From NCBI RefSeq assembly GCF_002443255.2, contig NW_019211457.1:43361119-43425118 (forward strand): a stretch of DNA of 64,000 nucleotides. Reading direction: 5' to 3'. The DNA is from Varroa destructor. Its lineage: Eukaryota > Arthropoda > Arachnida > Mesostigmata > Varroidae. The translations under genes were made by a program, and so were the position numbers. Numbering within the stretch: position 1 is the stretch's first letter; each line of letters begins with the position of its first letter. Of this stretch, positions 11,240 to 22,967 are shown one piece after another. The notes under the pieces were generated by a model that saw only the letters and a list, made by a program, of their open reading frames with translations, did not search any database and was not told the DNA's origin.

Positions 11240-14035
11240 TGTCTTCCGTCTTCTTCCTTTTCCCTTGGGGGAAAAGAGGAAGCAAGCTAAAGCTTGAATT
11301 CAACCCCGCAGCAGGCGGCTGGCTACAAAAACGACAGGGTGGCCTGCTGACGATATAGTAGTGAAAAGCCCTTTCAAGTCGACCGCCAGCTGAGTTGAGA
11401 CTGCGCTGATATACCAGCGAATATCGTGATACAGAAATATTAACTGTTTTCTTAAGCATCTTACACACTTGTAGCGATACGGTCGGGGACGATCTTTAGG
11501 ATCTGTTAGTGGGCTGTGCGGAATACATTTAACGTCGTTATAATACCTTTATAAAAACACAAATATAACACCATCTACTTAATGTTTTTGACACAAGCCA
11601 TGTCTAACAATTATACACCTGTAACAGATACAGGTTATAGAGCAGTGATACAATGTTCTAATTGTGAACACCACCATCAACGACCTCTGTAATTCGTTTG
11701 GCAATTATATCAGACAATTCTGCAAGATAAATTGCATTACAAAGTTCATAGAGGTATACGCAAACAACGATAACTTGTTTTCGTTGACGTTCTCGCAAAG
11801 TCTCTTATTTCATAATATACTGGTAGAGGCGGAACACGAGTACACTAAACACAAAAATATGCACAACTATGTTCATCTAACCCTTTTTTTTGGGATTAAC
11901 ATTTCCTATAAAACGTACCTGAGTAAATTCTGCCATTAAAGTCCTATACGAGTGCCTGTGTTGAACATGTACTTCGTGAATCTCAGGGCTGAACGCTTCG
12001 GGACACAAGGGCCATTCGAAGGACAATAAGGATAACCTGAGAGTATTCTGATTGACTTAACAGTCCCGACTACAAACGTAGGACAATCTGCGAAAGCGCA
12101 TAACAGGCCTACATTGAGTACTTGCCATGCAATACGATGAGCTTTCTAATGCCATTATTATAATGATAGTACGATGCATTTTTACAAAATCCTTGTTAGC
12201 AACAGCTAGCGACGCCATTGGCAATCGACAAATGGGTTTTTGTCGCCAACGACCACGTCAGATGGGTTCGATGGCACCCTAATAATGAGAGATAATTGTA
12301 ATGATTAGAAATACTGTTACATCTAAAATAACTGGAACTTGTAGCATGTACGTTATTAAATGGTCTTGTTTCAACACCTGGTTATATTATTATAGATTTG
12401 TGGCTCGGCTTAACAACTTGTTTTTCTTGATGTCAACTTTAACTTTAATTATTTTTCACATGTATAGACTGTAATTCAGTATCGCAATCGTATTGTTACA
12501 AAACATCGACAGTGTACAATAATTATTTCGAGCGGGTTATATTATTTACTAACGACTATGACACATACGTTTCAACACGTCGGTACATTTGCCACACAGT
12601 ATGCGCTCGTATATGCAGATGCGATAAGGTGTGCCTTACGTACCATACTATCTCTTCTTAATAGCTTCTTTAGACTGGACATATCAGTTTTAAAATATGA
12701 TTGTTTCTCGCATAAACCGAAAAACAAAGTCATTAGGTGAATTTGGCTCGGAACGTATAACTTTTACGAGACGATGCTCGTACTTATGCTAGGATGTTAT
12801 TACACGTATTCGTAAGTTCTAGTGAAAACTATTGGGGTTGAATTGTTTCTTTGCTTCGTAAACAAAATAATTCCTATAGAAAACTTCCTAATTCTACCTT
12901 AAACTAGACTTTTTGTATGACGAATTAATAGTAGAACTATTAGCGGACCCAAACTGTATTTTTGATACATTCATTTTAATTACATAACTTTAACAGCATC
13001 TATTTAAATGAACCTTTTTTTTGTACTGCAAAATCTAGACATGCCTGCGTTTGCTGTCCCTTTGAATTATTTTTAAAAATCTGTATTACGAATTTTTCGA
13101 AAAAGGTCGTCAGATTGTCGTTAAAAAAATGTAAGAAAACATAAACAACTAAAGATGGAAAAGCGCCGACTGGGCCTTTTCTCAGTAAAGGTCATAAACT
13201 TGTCTAGGTCTTTCTTTCTTCCTTTAAACAGCGCTTGAAGTTGCAAGTTCATCCGAGATATCTTATCGGATCTTCGGGAATATCAAGAGAATTCAAAGAA
13301 AAATATATGTATACACGACAAAAATGAACAAGAACCCCTTTGGATCTGAGCATTTTATACACAGTGCGGCAAAAATTGAAGAACACTGCTTCGCAAAAAA
13401 TATTGATGGGCGTAAGCTTTACCCAAGCGCGTTAAGTTAACGCTTTCTATAAAGCTGCTGCAGTACAATAGAACACTATATCTTAAAAGATGGTGTTTTT
13501 CACCAAGGGAATGGCGCGAAAAATCCTTAGATATACATGTTTGCCAAGCCACTAGCCGCCAGGAATTCTAGCGTCTTTACTCCTAACAAATTGAAGTGTT
13601 ACACGGCCATCAATGTGAAATTATTAAGATCATGAAGCGCAAAGTTTTGCGCCAGCAGACTCAACTTCAGTATACCAGAGCCGTGTGCAAAACAAAGGAA
13701 TCTAAGAAGATCAAAGACGCCTCCCTATCGCCGTACCTCTCCTCTTCTGACCCTCAGTATGTTATAACCTATCGACGAAGTGACATTTAGCGAAGCTCCT
13801 TTGCGACCTCTTAAGCTGGCCAAGTTACCGAAAACCATGTATTATTTAGCATCATTATAATGTGACATGCTCCACATTGTTTTACCTAAACTTTTTAGAA
13901 ACAATTCTAGACAAGAAAGACATTCATAGAGTTGTATGTAATAATACTTACTAGAAATTAGTCTCTAAGGAAGAAGTAACTTTTTCTCCGCTAGTCATCT
14001 CTGGCGACAACTGTTATGATCCTAGGTACTCAGTT
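11240..14035. other. AT-rich non-coding stretch
   Basis: Strongly AT-rich from 11.5 to 13.5 kb. Open frames are short; the largest is 91 codons at 11664-11939 (+), rich in Asn, Phe and Ile as expected from composition. A 7-bp palindrome (GCGCAAA-GT-TTTGCGC) near 13.64 kb is within chance. Nothing else was seen. Confidence 0.45.
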
Positions 14036-14083
14036 TATGAGATTGGCAAGCGGAGATATCCATCTCTGCTTGCCAATCCCATA
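14036..14083. repeat. Short near-perfect inverted repeat (hairpin)
   Basis: The arms 14041-14057 and 14062-14078 pair over 17 bp with a single G-T wobble and a four-base spacer (ATCC). After one mismatched pair the stem continues for four more pairs (14036-14039 with 14080-14083). The whole unit is 48 nt, too short for a typical animal pre-miRNA. It is neither part of a recognised element nor flanked by an obvious terminator. Candidates are a minimal foldback element, a replication template-switch product, or a small structured RNA. Confidence 0.85.
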
Positions 14084-15240
14084 GGTAGCAGGTAAAATTT
14101 AGCAGTAAAATCTTCTTTTTTCAGCAGTACAAAGCTACTTAAGCGTATCGTCTTTGCTTTATTGTGCTTCCTGTTCTTTGCTACCAAGCTAGTTTAATCT
14201 ACGCTGCAAAAAGTATAGGTCAAGGGTAATTTCATATATAATGTTGGATATCTTACGCTGTGATTCATAGCTCGGGGCAATCTACGTCGGAGAATACCAA
14301 GTAACTAAACGCTAAGATGCTTGCTTTAGGTACACTACTTGAGGCTTACATATAAACGCCTTTGCGCTTACATACATAGAGATATAGTGCGAAATGAGCT
14401 GCTCGTTATTTTAGAACTTCTCATCTGATTTTAAAGAGATTATAAGATTTTGTTGGATGAAACATTGCGGTATTTGCCAACCTACACGAAATTCGTATAT
14501 ACTACGAAGGACTGACAGCCTAGGAAACCCTATTATGATACTAGGAAACGATGTCACACCGTTGTACCACTCGATGAGAAAGACAAGCGAAATATAATAC
14601 CAAACCTTACGTTACATAAATGGTACGTGGCTATTTCATCTGATTACGGAGCAGATATAATAATAAATCCAGCAACTATAAATATATACCTAATGTGTTC
14701 TATCACTTTCTAGTGCTATGAAACGCCGATGCAGAATGGCAAAACAACGAGCGCTGTTACCGAAGTTGTATGAAGAACTGAATGCGTTAACTCTAGTTTT
14801 ACGTGAAAACCCGCGCTCTCGCTCACACCATGGAACGCGTACTCTTAATAGATCTATGACAATGAAAATAATAAGACACATATGTCGGCTGACAGCTCTC
14901 GTGTATACGCCCACATTGGCTTCTCTTGATTATATGTAGAAGAACCTTTGTTTTGCCCATATATTTCATGTGTATGTGCACAAGGCGCGGCACCCAGATC
15001 GGAAGCACTTTGGCGGGCTGTTTATCGTAGCCGACAAACGTTCGTCCGGTACTCTTGGCACTGAAACAAGTCAGTCCTTCGAGAACCAAACAGGAAACCC
15101 ATCACGCCGTTTTTGCAATGTGAGCTAAGATTACCCACTATCCAATCTCTTTGTGCTGGATAAACCCTAGCAAACTTAACCACACGTTTTTCCCGAAATT
15201 GACGCTCTACATTTTCGTGCAGCTTTCCGAAAAATCCGAG
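14084..15240. other. Non-coding stretch, nothing recognised
   Basis: AT-rich DNA. Two 73-74-codon frames overlap on opposite strands near 14.7-14.9 kb, with no recognisable content. Confidence 0.4.
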
Positions 15241-15244
15241 GAAT

Positions 15245-15619
15245 ATGCTTATAAGGGAGACCAAAAGATCCCCAATAACGTTCGAATTCAAGGAGCTAAA
15301 AAAATCATCACAATGGCCTGAATGCTCCTTTGATACACTTGGATTTTTTATACAGGAATTAACGGCTTTCCTAGAGAGGGAAATATCAGTTGCCACTTGG
15401 GTCGTTTTTCAAGCTTTAGCGGTTTTGCCATATCTTGCACCGTCTAGACCTTTTGGCCATTCGGAATTCTTATATTTTTGGAACTTTGAAAAAGCTGCTA
15501 TTATTCAAAAATGTAACTCCACTAGGTTGTCTGCCGCGTATTCAGGCAACACGAACGGCTCTACACCTACCAGTTTCGTTTGGTACATAAAGATTATTGA
15601 AAAATTACTTGCGGATTAA
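15245..15619 (+). CDS. Candidate 124-aa protein, unknown
   Basis: This ATG-initiated frame is long for such AT-rich DNA. It has mixed composition with aromatic and acidic residues (segment FFIQELTAFLEREISVATWV, then a hydrophobic patch) and ends in TAA. An in-frame stop lies about 40 nt upstream. No signal peptide, zinc motif or known domain is visible, and no AATAAA lies close after the stop. The minus strand is open over 15022-15396 (also 124 codons), so the interval is open in both directions. It could be a decayed transposon segment or a chance frame. Confidence 0.18.
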   Translation: MLIRETKRSPITFEFKELKKSSQWPECSFDTLGFFIQELTAFLEREISVATWVVFQALAVLPYLAPSRPFGHSEFLYFWNFEKAAIIQKCNSTRLSAAYSGNTNGSTPTSFVWYIKIIEKLLAD

Positions 15620-18000
15620 GGGAGGATTATTCTGCAAGCAACTAACAGCCTCAAGTACGGTGGATGGTGGTTATATTGAGTACACGTGATCATCTGGTCT
15701 ATTAACACAAAAAAATTAAAATTTTTGCGTTTGTTTAGATACAGCCTTAGAAACAAGGTATAGGAGAACGTTTCAATATAAGCGCCGTACACTGTATGTA
15801 TATGTATATACATGCATATATATGCTACATATATATATGTGTAGAGGAACATACATCAGGTCGTTCCGAATAAAATGCGATGTCTTTTTTCAAAATAGCG
15901 CACCTTCTATAGGGAAACGCTATTTTTGCAATGGACACTGTATTCGAAGTGTGTTTTTACATAGGTAGCAGAAAACCGGTGACAAAGCTCTTTAACAGTG
16001 ACCGCACATCGGTAAACGGATACAACTGAGCTGGTCTGGCAGCATTCTAACACCGCTGCAAAACTTTATGGTTTCTGTTTGGAGGTGTGGTGCGGGTTTT
16101 ATACACACAGCTCTATACAAATCGACTATGGCCGAAATGCGCGAAACAAACTCTACATTGAACAGTCAATGTTAATGAATTGACAGTGGTAAACACCCTT
16201 CTTGCATGACACCGTTATACCTCACATCCATTATTGACGATGACAGAGACGCAGAAACTAGGGTTAAGGCCTCCCCGTGGTTTGCGAAACGTTATTTAAA
16301 AAAAAAAAAAATACCGTTTTTTCAATATGTCGTATTTTTCTACTTGTAAAATAGCTAAATTTTAGCATAATATAGAAACTGTTCTTCGAAATAATATAGA
16401 TGCTTATTGGCCCGATTCCTATAGAAGCGGAATAAGTAAGTTACTATTCAAATGGTAGGAGATTATATATTAGTTCATATTTCGACTGAAAATGGATCAA
16501 CTACGTTTGTCATGAAAGTTTGAAAAGTGAGGGCCTATTCCTAGTTGGACGACCGGATACGTATTCATTAGAAATGTACGTCCCACGCATGTATTTGTAC
16601 AGGTTCTATTATCCAGGAAAATTTCTTAAAATAGCAAATCTTTGAATGTTTACTGTAAAAAAATATTGTAAAATATGAAAATGTCGGGTAAGAGTGCGAC
16701 ATCTTTTTATATATGTGCTTGCGTGAAGAACAGACTGTCGAATATACATTTGAATAAAAGTCATGTCTGGTCTATATGTAATAAGGGGAACGGATTTTGA
16801 GGCAAAGTCGGAAATGGCATGAAGAAATATTCGTACGAAGACCTCATGCACTTAGTTTGATCGTGTATACAATTTTGAAGATCTTGTCCTTATGAACTTA
16901 GTACCTTTTTATCTGAAAAATCTTATTATAAAAACATTCGTTGTTATATATTGTTGAAATGATAAAGCTCTAGTCAGAGAAAAAGTGTCGTTTGCATGGT
17001 ACTCTGATTTGGCCATTTGTATAACTACGAGTTAATAATAACTATAACCTAATTAAGCATAAACGTAAGTACATTGCAATGGAGCGCTCGATTTGGGTTC
17101 CTAGCAAATTAAATCGACCCCTTAATCAGGTTTACAATACAAATGATCCTAACGTTATGAATGTTAATGCATTCATTAAATACACAAGTTAGTAACTAGT
17201 TTTTTTTTTTTCTTCAGATGACGACAAAGAGAAATTTTTCGGATTGATACGACATCCTGTCTGAACCATATAAACCGATATTCTAGAGCTGTTTTAGGCT
17301 AGTTTTTAACATGGTTTTTATTCGTTTCATGCGCAACTAGACGCTATCATAGGTTCTGCACACAAATGTTACCTTAAAATATTTATATCGACAACCTTTT
17401 TATGCGCTGCCCAGCAGAAACAGATACAGAATGATTAAGTTCAGCATTTATTTAGCAGACGTACAAATATCTTTGTAAGTAATTGGCGACATTGTGAACA
17501 TGTTACTGATTGGGTAAAAGTACACCCATTCGTATCAAGTTGATGGGTGGAATAATCGGGCGTAAAACAGTCCCCGCTTTGTGAAGAATCAGAAAAGATC
17601 TGAAAGAAAAATTTGAAGGAAAGATTAAGCGTCGTTATACGACATATACAACATCCTGTTGACAATTGTTTTGCATACACGTCAAATTTCAGCATAATTT
17701 CATTAATTATTAGTGCTTCAGATGCTTATATACTGGTATTAGTAACGCAAAGTCGCGGAATTGCTAACACCAATGGTAAAGCTGCTCTAATTACTGGCTT
17801 ACAATTCCTTATTAAATTTTCTCAGCTGTCAGTATTTTGCAAGTTCTAGAGTCGTTTAGTCAGTGGGTATCACATGCTAGCAGATCAATTATGTCCCTTC
17901 ATAGACGGTACCGCCCCTTGTGCGTTAACTCTGCCCGGTGCCGTCTCCTATGCTTCCGAGGGTTATGAGGGTTGGATTAAGTCACAGCGGAAATTTGAAA
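15620..18000. other. AT-rich non-coding stretch
   Basis: It includes a TA/TG-rich tract at about 15787-15843 and an A14 run at 16298-16311. A strong acceptor-like pyrimidine run ending in TTCTTCAG stands at about 17200-17217, but only 14 codons are open after it in the best frame. No gene or element is recognised. Confidence 0.45.
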
Positions 18001-18089
18001 GCTGAGATGAAGACCGCTCTTTGCTTCCTCCGTGCTTTTTGCTATCGAGGAAAAAAGGCTCGGGGAGAATAGATCGCGTTCGGTGGTTG

Positions 18090-18720
18090 TGGCAGCCGTG
18101 TGCCATCAACCGAGTGGGAAATATTAAAAAATTCTCCGCGTCGTTTAATGACACTAATAATAAGGTCTTCTGCTGACTTGGCTTTTGGTGATTCTTACCG
18201 ACACTGCCAAGCCTGTCGAGCCTCGCAATTTAGTGGCTCCATAACATACGAATCTCTCAGTAGTATTGGCGTATGGCTATTAGTGACTCAAGGACACAAA
18301 GCGCGTTAGTCGCCGCCCGACTAAGGTTGAGTAAGGGCATGGCCTCGGGCGGCCGGACGCCGATGGCGGCGATGACCGCGGTCGCGCTAGCAGTAACGGT
18401 GTACTGCGAGCGGTGGCTCGCACAGCTTGACATCTCCAAGGATGGTAGGCGTCGAATGAAGTCTGTATCAGCCACCACAAGCATCCTGACTAAACAGATA
18501 AACCGGACCGCGAGTATGGGGGAACGTTAGTAGAATGTGTGATAGCAACCACCAGGAGAATAAGCAACGAAAAGACGAAGCCTGAAAAAGACGAGAAGCC
18601 GAAGGGCCCCAGAAGCGAACACTAAACGGTTGAAAGGCGCTAAAAAAAAGGTACAGTCCGCGCCATGTCTTATGGGTTGAAGGGGTCGTGTGGTTGGGCA
18701 CTTAACTAAGAACAACAAAA
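18090..18720. other. Small GC-rich island with opposing open frames
   Basis: GC-rich between about 18300 and 18460. The plus strand is open at 18273-18530 and the minus strand at 18257-18484 and 18280-18480. The translations are Ala/Val/Ser-rich from the GC content and match no family known to me. It could hold an exon or a regulatory element; strand cannot be decided. Confidence 0.25.
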
Positions 18721-21274
18721 GCGAGTCGGTGATGTGCGAGTGTGTCGTCTCAGCTTATACTCATACTATGTCGAGTTTAATATTGCCGATAAAGCAAGTA
18801 ACAAGGAAAGCCGGGTTGGTTATGCATACTCACATGAGTCTGGCAAGGAGGGCAAAAGTCAGCAGAAAGATTCGCGGAAACATTGCCGCGTCAATTTAGA
18901 ATGTAAACAATAAAACAGAAATACGTGATCACGTAACATCACGGCCAAAAACGGAAAACGGATATCGTATGCGTAACATAGGAACATGATCACAGGGAAG
19001 TAACGAAGATAGCGCCTCGACGAGTAGACTCACAAGAATCAAAACGAATAGAACATTCAAAAGAGGAAGGGATTTGCCCTGTCCCTGCGACGTGTAGCAT
19101 CGTTCGACCTGTCGAACTCGAAAACAACAAAAACAGGTTTAGGTAGATGAGCGTATAGTTCGATAATAGAATAGTCTCAAATTTTATCCGTGTGCATATA
19201 TAGGAACATCCTAATATCGAATAAGGTATCGCACTTAGACGACTATTTACCGTATAAGAAAGGACGGATGACAGAGTGCTGGAGTATATCAAATCAGCTA
19301 AGCTTTTCACCTATTCATTTTTCGGATGATCATGATAAATCTTAAAGACGCTTGGCAATCGTCTTTGACGCTAAGAGTAGAGCAATTTTTTATACTTACG
19401 CACAATATCGTGGAACGATGCGAACGTACCGATCGCCAACAGCGACACCGGGTCGCAATTTCTCCAAAACCTAGTATACGACCTAATGTTCTAATACAGT
19501 TAATGAAAATATAATATATCATCTCTGTGACCTTTCGTTGAGTTCTATTTACCCTTTTAAAGTGAAAACAAAAATGCCTAAGAAAATCTGTAATTACGTT
19601 CACATGAATAAACAACCTAACTTAGTATACTAGTTTTTTCGAAGTGGCGGTCCTAGTTTGCTGTTCTTATGCCTTTTTCTTTTTTGTTTATTAAGTGCAA
19701 GGCAAAACAGACCGCTACGAAAACCGCTCTTTCTGTGTTGTTCAAGATTTGTTGTCGTTTTTTGTTGTATTTGTCGAAAAGTATTTTTCTCGCTTTGTAT
19801 ACATCGAGTATAGAGAGAAAAAAACAAATTTCTGATAAATGCTTTATTTGCTATTTACAATCCGAGATATTTGTTCTGTACATGGGAAGGGGTTTGTCTA
19901 GGTTCTGTTTCAAAAGGTGCTCAAGATAACCTTCGCCGGATTCGAAAAGTCGAATGGAGTATATGTTTCAGATATTCAGAGGTGATATTTATAGATCAGA
20001 TCTATCAGAGGGATAGATATAAGGCTTGGTCATACATGTAACACGTATGTGTTTTAGTAGCTGCTCTCGTTGGCTTAAGATGAATAGTGAATGTTTAAAA
20101 GGCTGTTTCTATCACCTAACGTATCCATATTCGAACGAAAAGGCAAAGTCAATCTTTTGTGATTTGAATAGGTTTAAACAGCAAAAAACGGTTCTTCTTT
20201 CAGAACATTGAAAAAAAAACAAAGTAAAACAGGAAGTGAACAGTAAGTAAAAACAAAGTAAACAGGAACTTTTCAGACAACCTGATAATTATAGTGTGCT
20301 TCATTATTGGTATACTTAAAATGCCATCACCTGTACAATCTGTTTAGATTACAGGTACGCTGTTCTTTCTCCAATGAAAGTTTTGCAAACGAATAGGACC
20401 AAATCATAGCATTTACTGTTCGGTCGACTGCGTAACATCGTCCTGCATCTCGACTATGACAAGGAAGCTAAAACGCGTTTGTCCTTCTCTAAGCGAGCGC
20501 AGCTATGGAAATGAGCCGATTATGCCTACCAATATTACTTGGAAAAGGCCTTCTTCTCCGACTCCTTCAAATGTGATTCCAGTCGCTCTTTCGAAATGTA
20601 TGCGTTTATATCGAAGGCGTTCGTTGTAGAAGACTCTTGTCAGTGTCCTTGTTTGGCCACTTCATGGCAGCAGCACCAGCAGATTCTAAAAAGCAAATCT
20701 CGCTTTAACTGCGTTCGGAGTTAAGTGGTGGGATCAATATAGCGGTTCAGGGTAGTCAGAGCTTGAGAACGAAGCTGTCTCTCTGTTTACGTATATAGAG
20801 AAGTAAAACGCTCAAAGGGTCATTGCAGTGAAGATGGTCGGCTTAGAAGGCTGGAGCGGGCTTACTTTTAATAGGACGTGCTCTCTGCCTCGTTTTGAGG
20901 GCAACACAGCGTCGCGAACTGTCCGCTCCTACCTCCGCGCAGAGCCTTCGCAGTATGATCATATTGTGGTTTGATCGTCCTTTGTTCTCCTTTTCTCTTT
21001 CATGACCCGCAGACCTCAACCTAAGGCTCATTTAATGTTTTTACTGAGATAGGGCAGTCTCCATAGGTGCCAAGGAAACTGGTGTCCGTCTTATATGTGA
21101 CAATCTTTCCGCCACTCTTGCGAAAACGTGTCTAGCTGGCTGGAGTGAAAATTTCGGTGCTACCAGTCGTCGCTGACACTTTTCTAAAGGAACTAGGAGC
21201 TAAATTAAGAAAGAAGTGGAAGTATTACTGAGAGGAAGTGGCAACGTTATACGACTTGGTCCATATTGCACAAT
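18721..21274. other. Non-coding stretch with a short tandem repeat
   Basis: AT-rich DNA. Two copies of a 19-20-base A-rich unit (AAAAACAAAGTAAA followed by CAGGA) lie at 20215-20234 and 20249-20267, spaced 34 nt start to start. No open frame here carries a recognisable motif. Confidence 0.45.
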
Positions 21275-21316
21275 GTTAAGGCATTGCCAGTACTTCCGTA
21301 CTGGCAATGCCTTAAC
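21275..21316. repeat. Perfect 19-bp inverted repeat with TTCC loop
   Basis: The arms 21275-21293 and 21298-21316 are exact reverse complements, separated only by TTCC. The next outer pair does not match, so the palindrome ends sharply. A perfect 19-bp stem with a four-base spacer is not expected by chance in 64 kb (order 10^-7 to 10^-6 at equal base use). Transcribed, it would form a very stable 42-nt hairpin. Its function is unknown; a recent inverted duplication, a minimal foldback element or a structured RNA are possible. Confidence 0.92.
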
Positions 21317-22732
21317 TCTGTGTGCATGCAAACGTACATCAGTTGTTTAAACCTGTCTGATATGTTCATGGCATTATCAAGTGAGTCTGAGACGAAAAGC
21401 TACGACAAGAGGCTATTATATAGAGTAGGCAAGCGAGATCCACCGGTTATGTAGGATCATTTACATAGTACAAATATTTTCTTACTAAACCTGCAGCACT
21501 TGTCGTACGAAGTCTCATTGCCAGTATCAGTCAGCCAAAAATGATAGAGAAGTAGATCAATTACTGGAAAATCGAATACGTAAATTGCTACATGTATACA
21601 ATAATTATCAGTATAGTTCCTCTGACTACATTAGCGGGGCACCTATCCGGAATGTCCAGTTAGCGCGGTCAAGAATTGTTCCTATAAGGCTCAATCTAAG
21701 CAGGCGACTCAATAGCCTTTTGTTTTGTCCGGAAGTGGGCACACCCTATACCCGTAATCAAATCATTAAACACAAATTATTCTGATGAAAACTATATCCG
21801 TATTATTAAAACGATTGTCAAAAATGAATTAGACAAAGCAGTAATTCTCGTAATAGCTCAGAAAATATTAGGATCGCATTATATTTTACATTATCAGTTG
21901 CGTATTGAACAAAAGTGCTTAATTTTAATAAACGGACCGCATTACGTTTTGAATGGGCACACAATGGATGTATGGCCAGATCTGAAAGTAAACTAACGAA
22001 ATATATCAATTGCTTTCTCTGAGTAGCTTTTCAGCATCCTTGTAGCAGCTTTGCTACCAGTCTAAACCACTTTTCTCCTCGACATTAGCCCTGTAAGGGG
22101 CAGGCAATTACGACAGAAGGCGGTGGCAATGATCCACACAAAGCGAGATATCTAGATTCAGGATGATTTGAAGGTTTTGCTTGAGCTGTATCTAGGTGCC
22201 ACTCCGTCGTTCTCTGTCATCTTCATCTGTGCCTTTTCCTATTTCGTATCAAAATGGTCCGTGGCCGAGCGCAATGTTCACGCTGTTCAGTAAGTATCTT
22301 TTTCGTTTTCATTCCTTGCCTGTTTTCTCTTCCAACTGCTATTATTACTCTTTGATATTCGAACTGCGGAAGCAAATTGTAGACGAAAATGGGAGAGAAC
22401 GAGGACATCACAGGCAGACGACCAGCAAACTATCCAACATAACCTGGCTTGACCAGCAACTAAATTAGTTATACTCGCGTCCTCGGGCTTTTCGCCAAAC
22501 ACTCAATGCGTCGTAATAGCTACTTGTAGATGCTTCGTACTGAATTGTTACTCACCGACTTCTTCTCTGTTTAAAAAAAAAAAACAGCGCCACTCAGGGT
22601 TCTTTGGCTTGATGGTTCTTAGCTTTGAACTGAACGGATAGGCCAAGGGCCTGACAAGCAGGAAGAGGAACGACCGGGGCAAACGAACGGAGAAATCCGA
22701 AACCTGGCTGCCGCTGCCGAGGCCACTCTTAC
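21317..22732. other. Non-coding stretch, nothing recognised
   Basis: Mostly AT-rich with frames under about 90 codons. An A12 run at 22574-22585 lies just downstream of the minus-strand exon candidate. No element is recognised. Confidence 0.4.
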
Positions 22733-22967
22733 CGTTAGCAAAAACACGATAGGTAACGTCGTCTAAAAAGAGCTCCCTATCTAGCACATTGCCATCCTCA
22801 TGCTTCTGACTGCTGATGCAGTAAAACAACAGACTGTAGTTACCGGTAGTTGTTATCCCGTTGCCGCTGTCAAAGCATTGCCCAGCGGCTCGGCGATAAT
22901 TTGCCAGTCGAACGTACGCGTCCACACACTGATAGTAATCGACTTTATGGGCCGACAACACTACTTT
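22733..22967 (-). CDS. Candidate internal exon, 78 codons, unknown protein
   Basis: Read on the minus strand, an open frame begins right after a possible acceptor (CTAACTAACTCTGTAG, which includes a branch-site-like CTAAC). It stays open for 235 nt to a strong donor (G|GTAAGAGT, GT opposite 22731-22732). An in-frame stop, formed by the TAG of the acceptor itself, closes the frame upstream, as expected for an exon border. The translation has good coding character, for example YYQCVDAYVRLANYRRAAGQ and a later acidic stretch (DRELFLDDVTYRVF), with three Cys that could form disulfides. The frame also reads through the donor to about 22548. No family is recognised. Confidence 0.33.

Noticed and set aside
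17200..17217. Very strong acceptor-like T run ending in TTCTTCAG.
   Set aside because: Only about 14 codons are open afterwards and nothing supports an exon.
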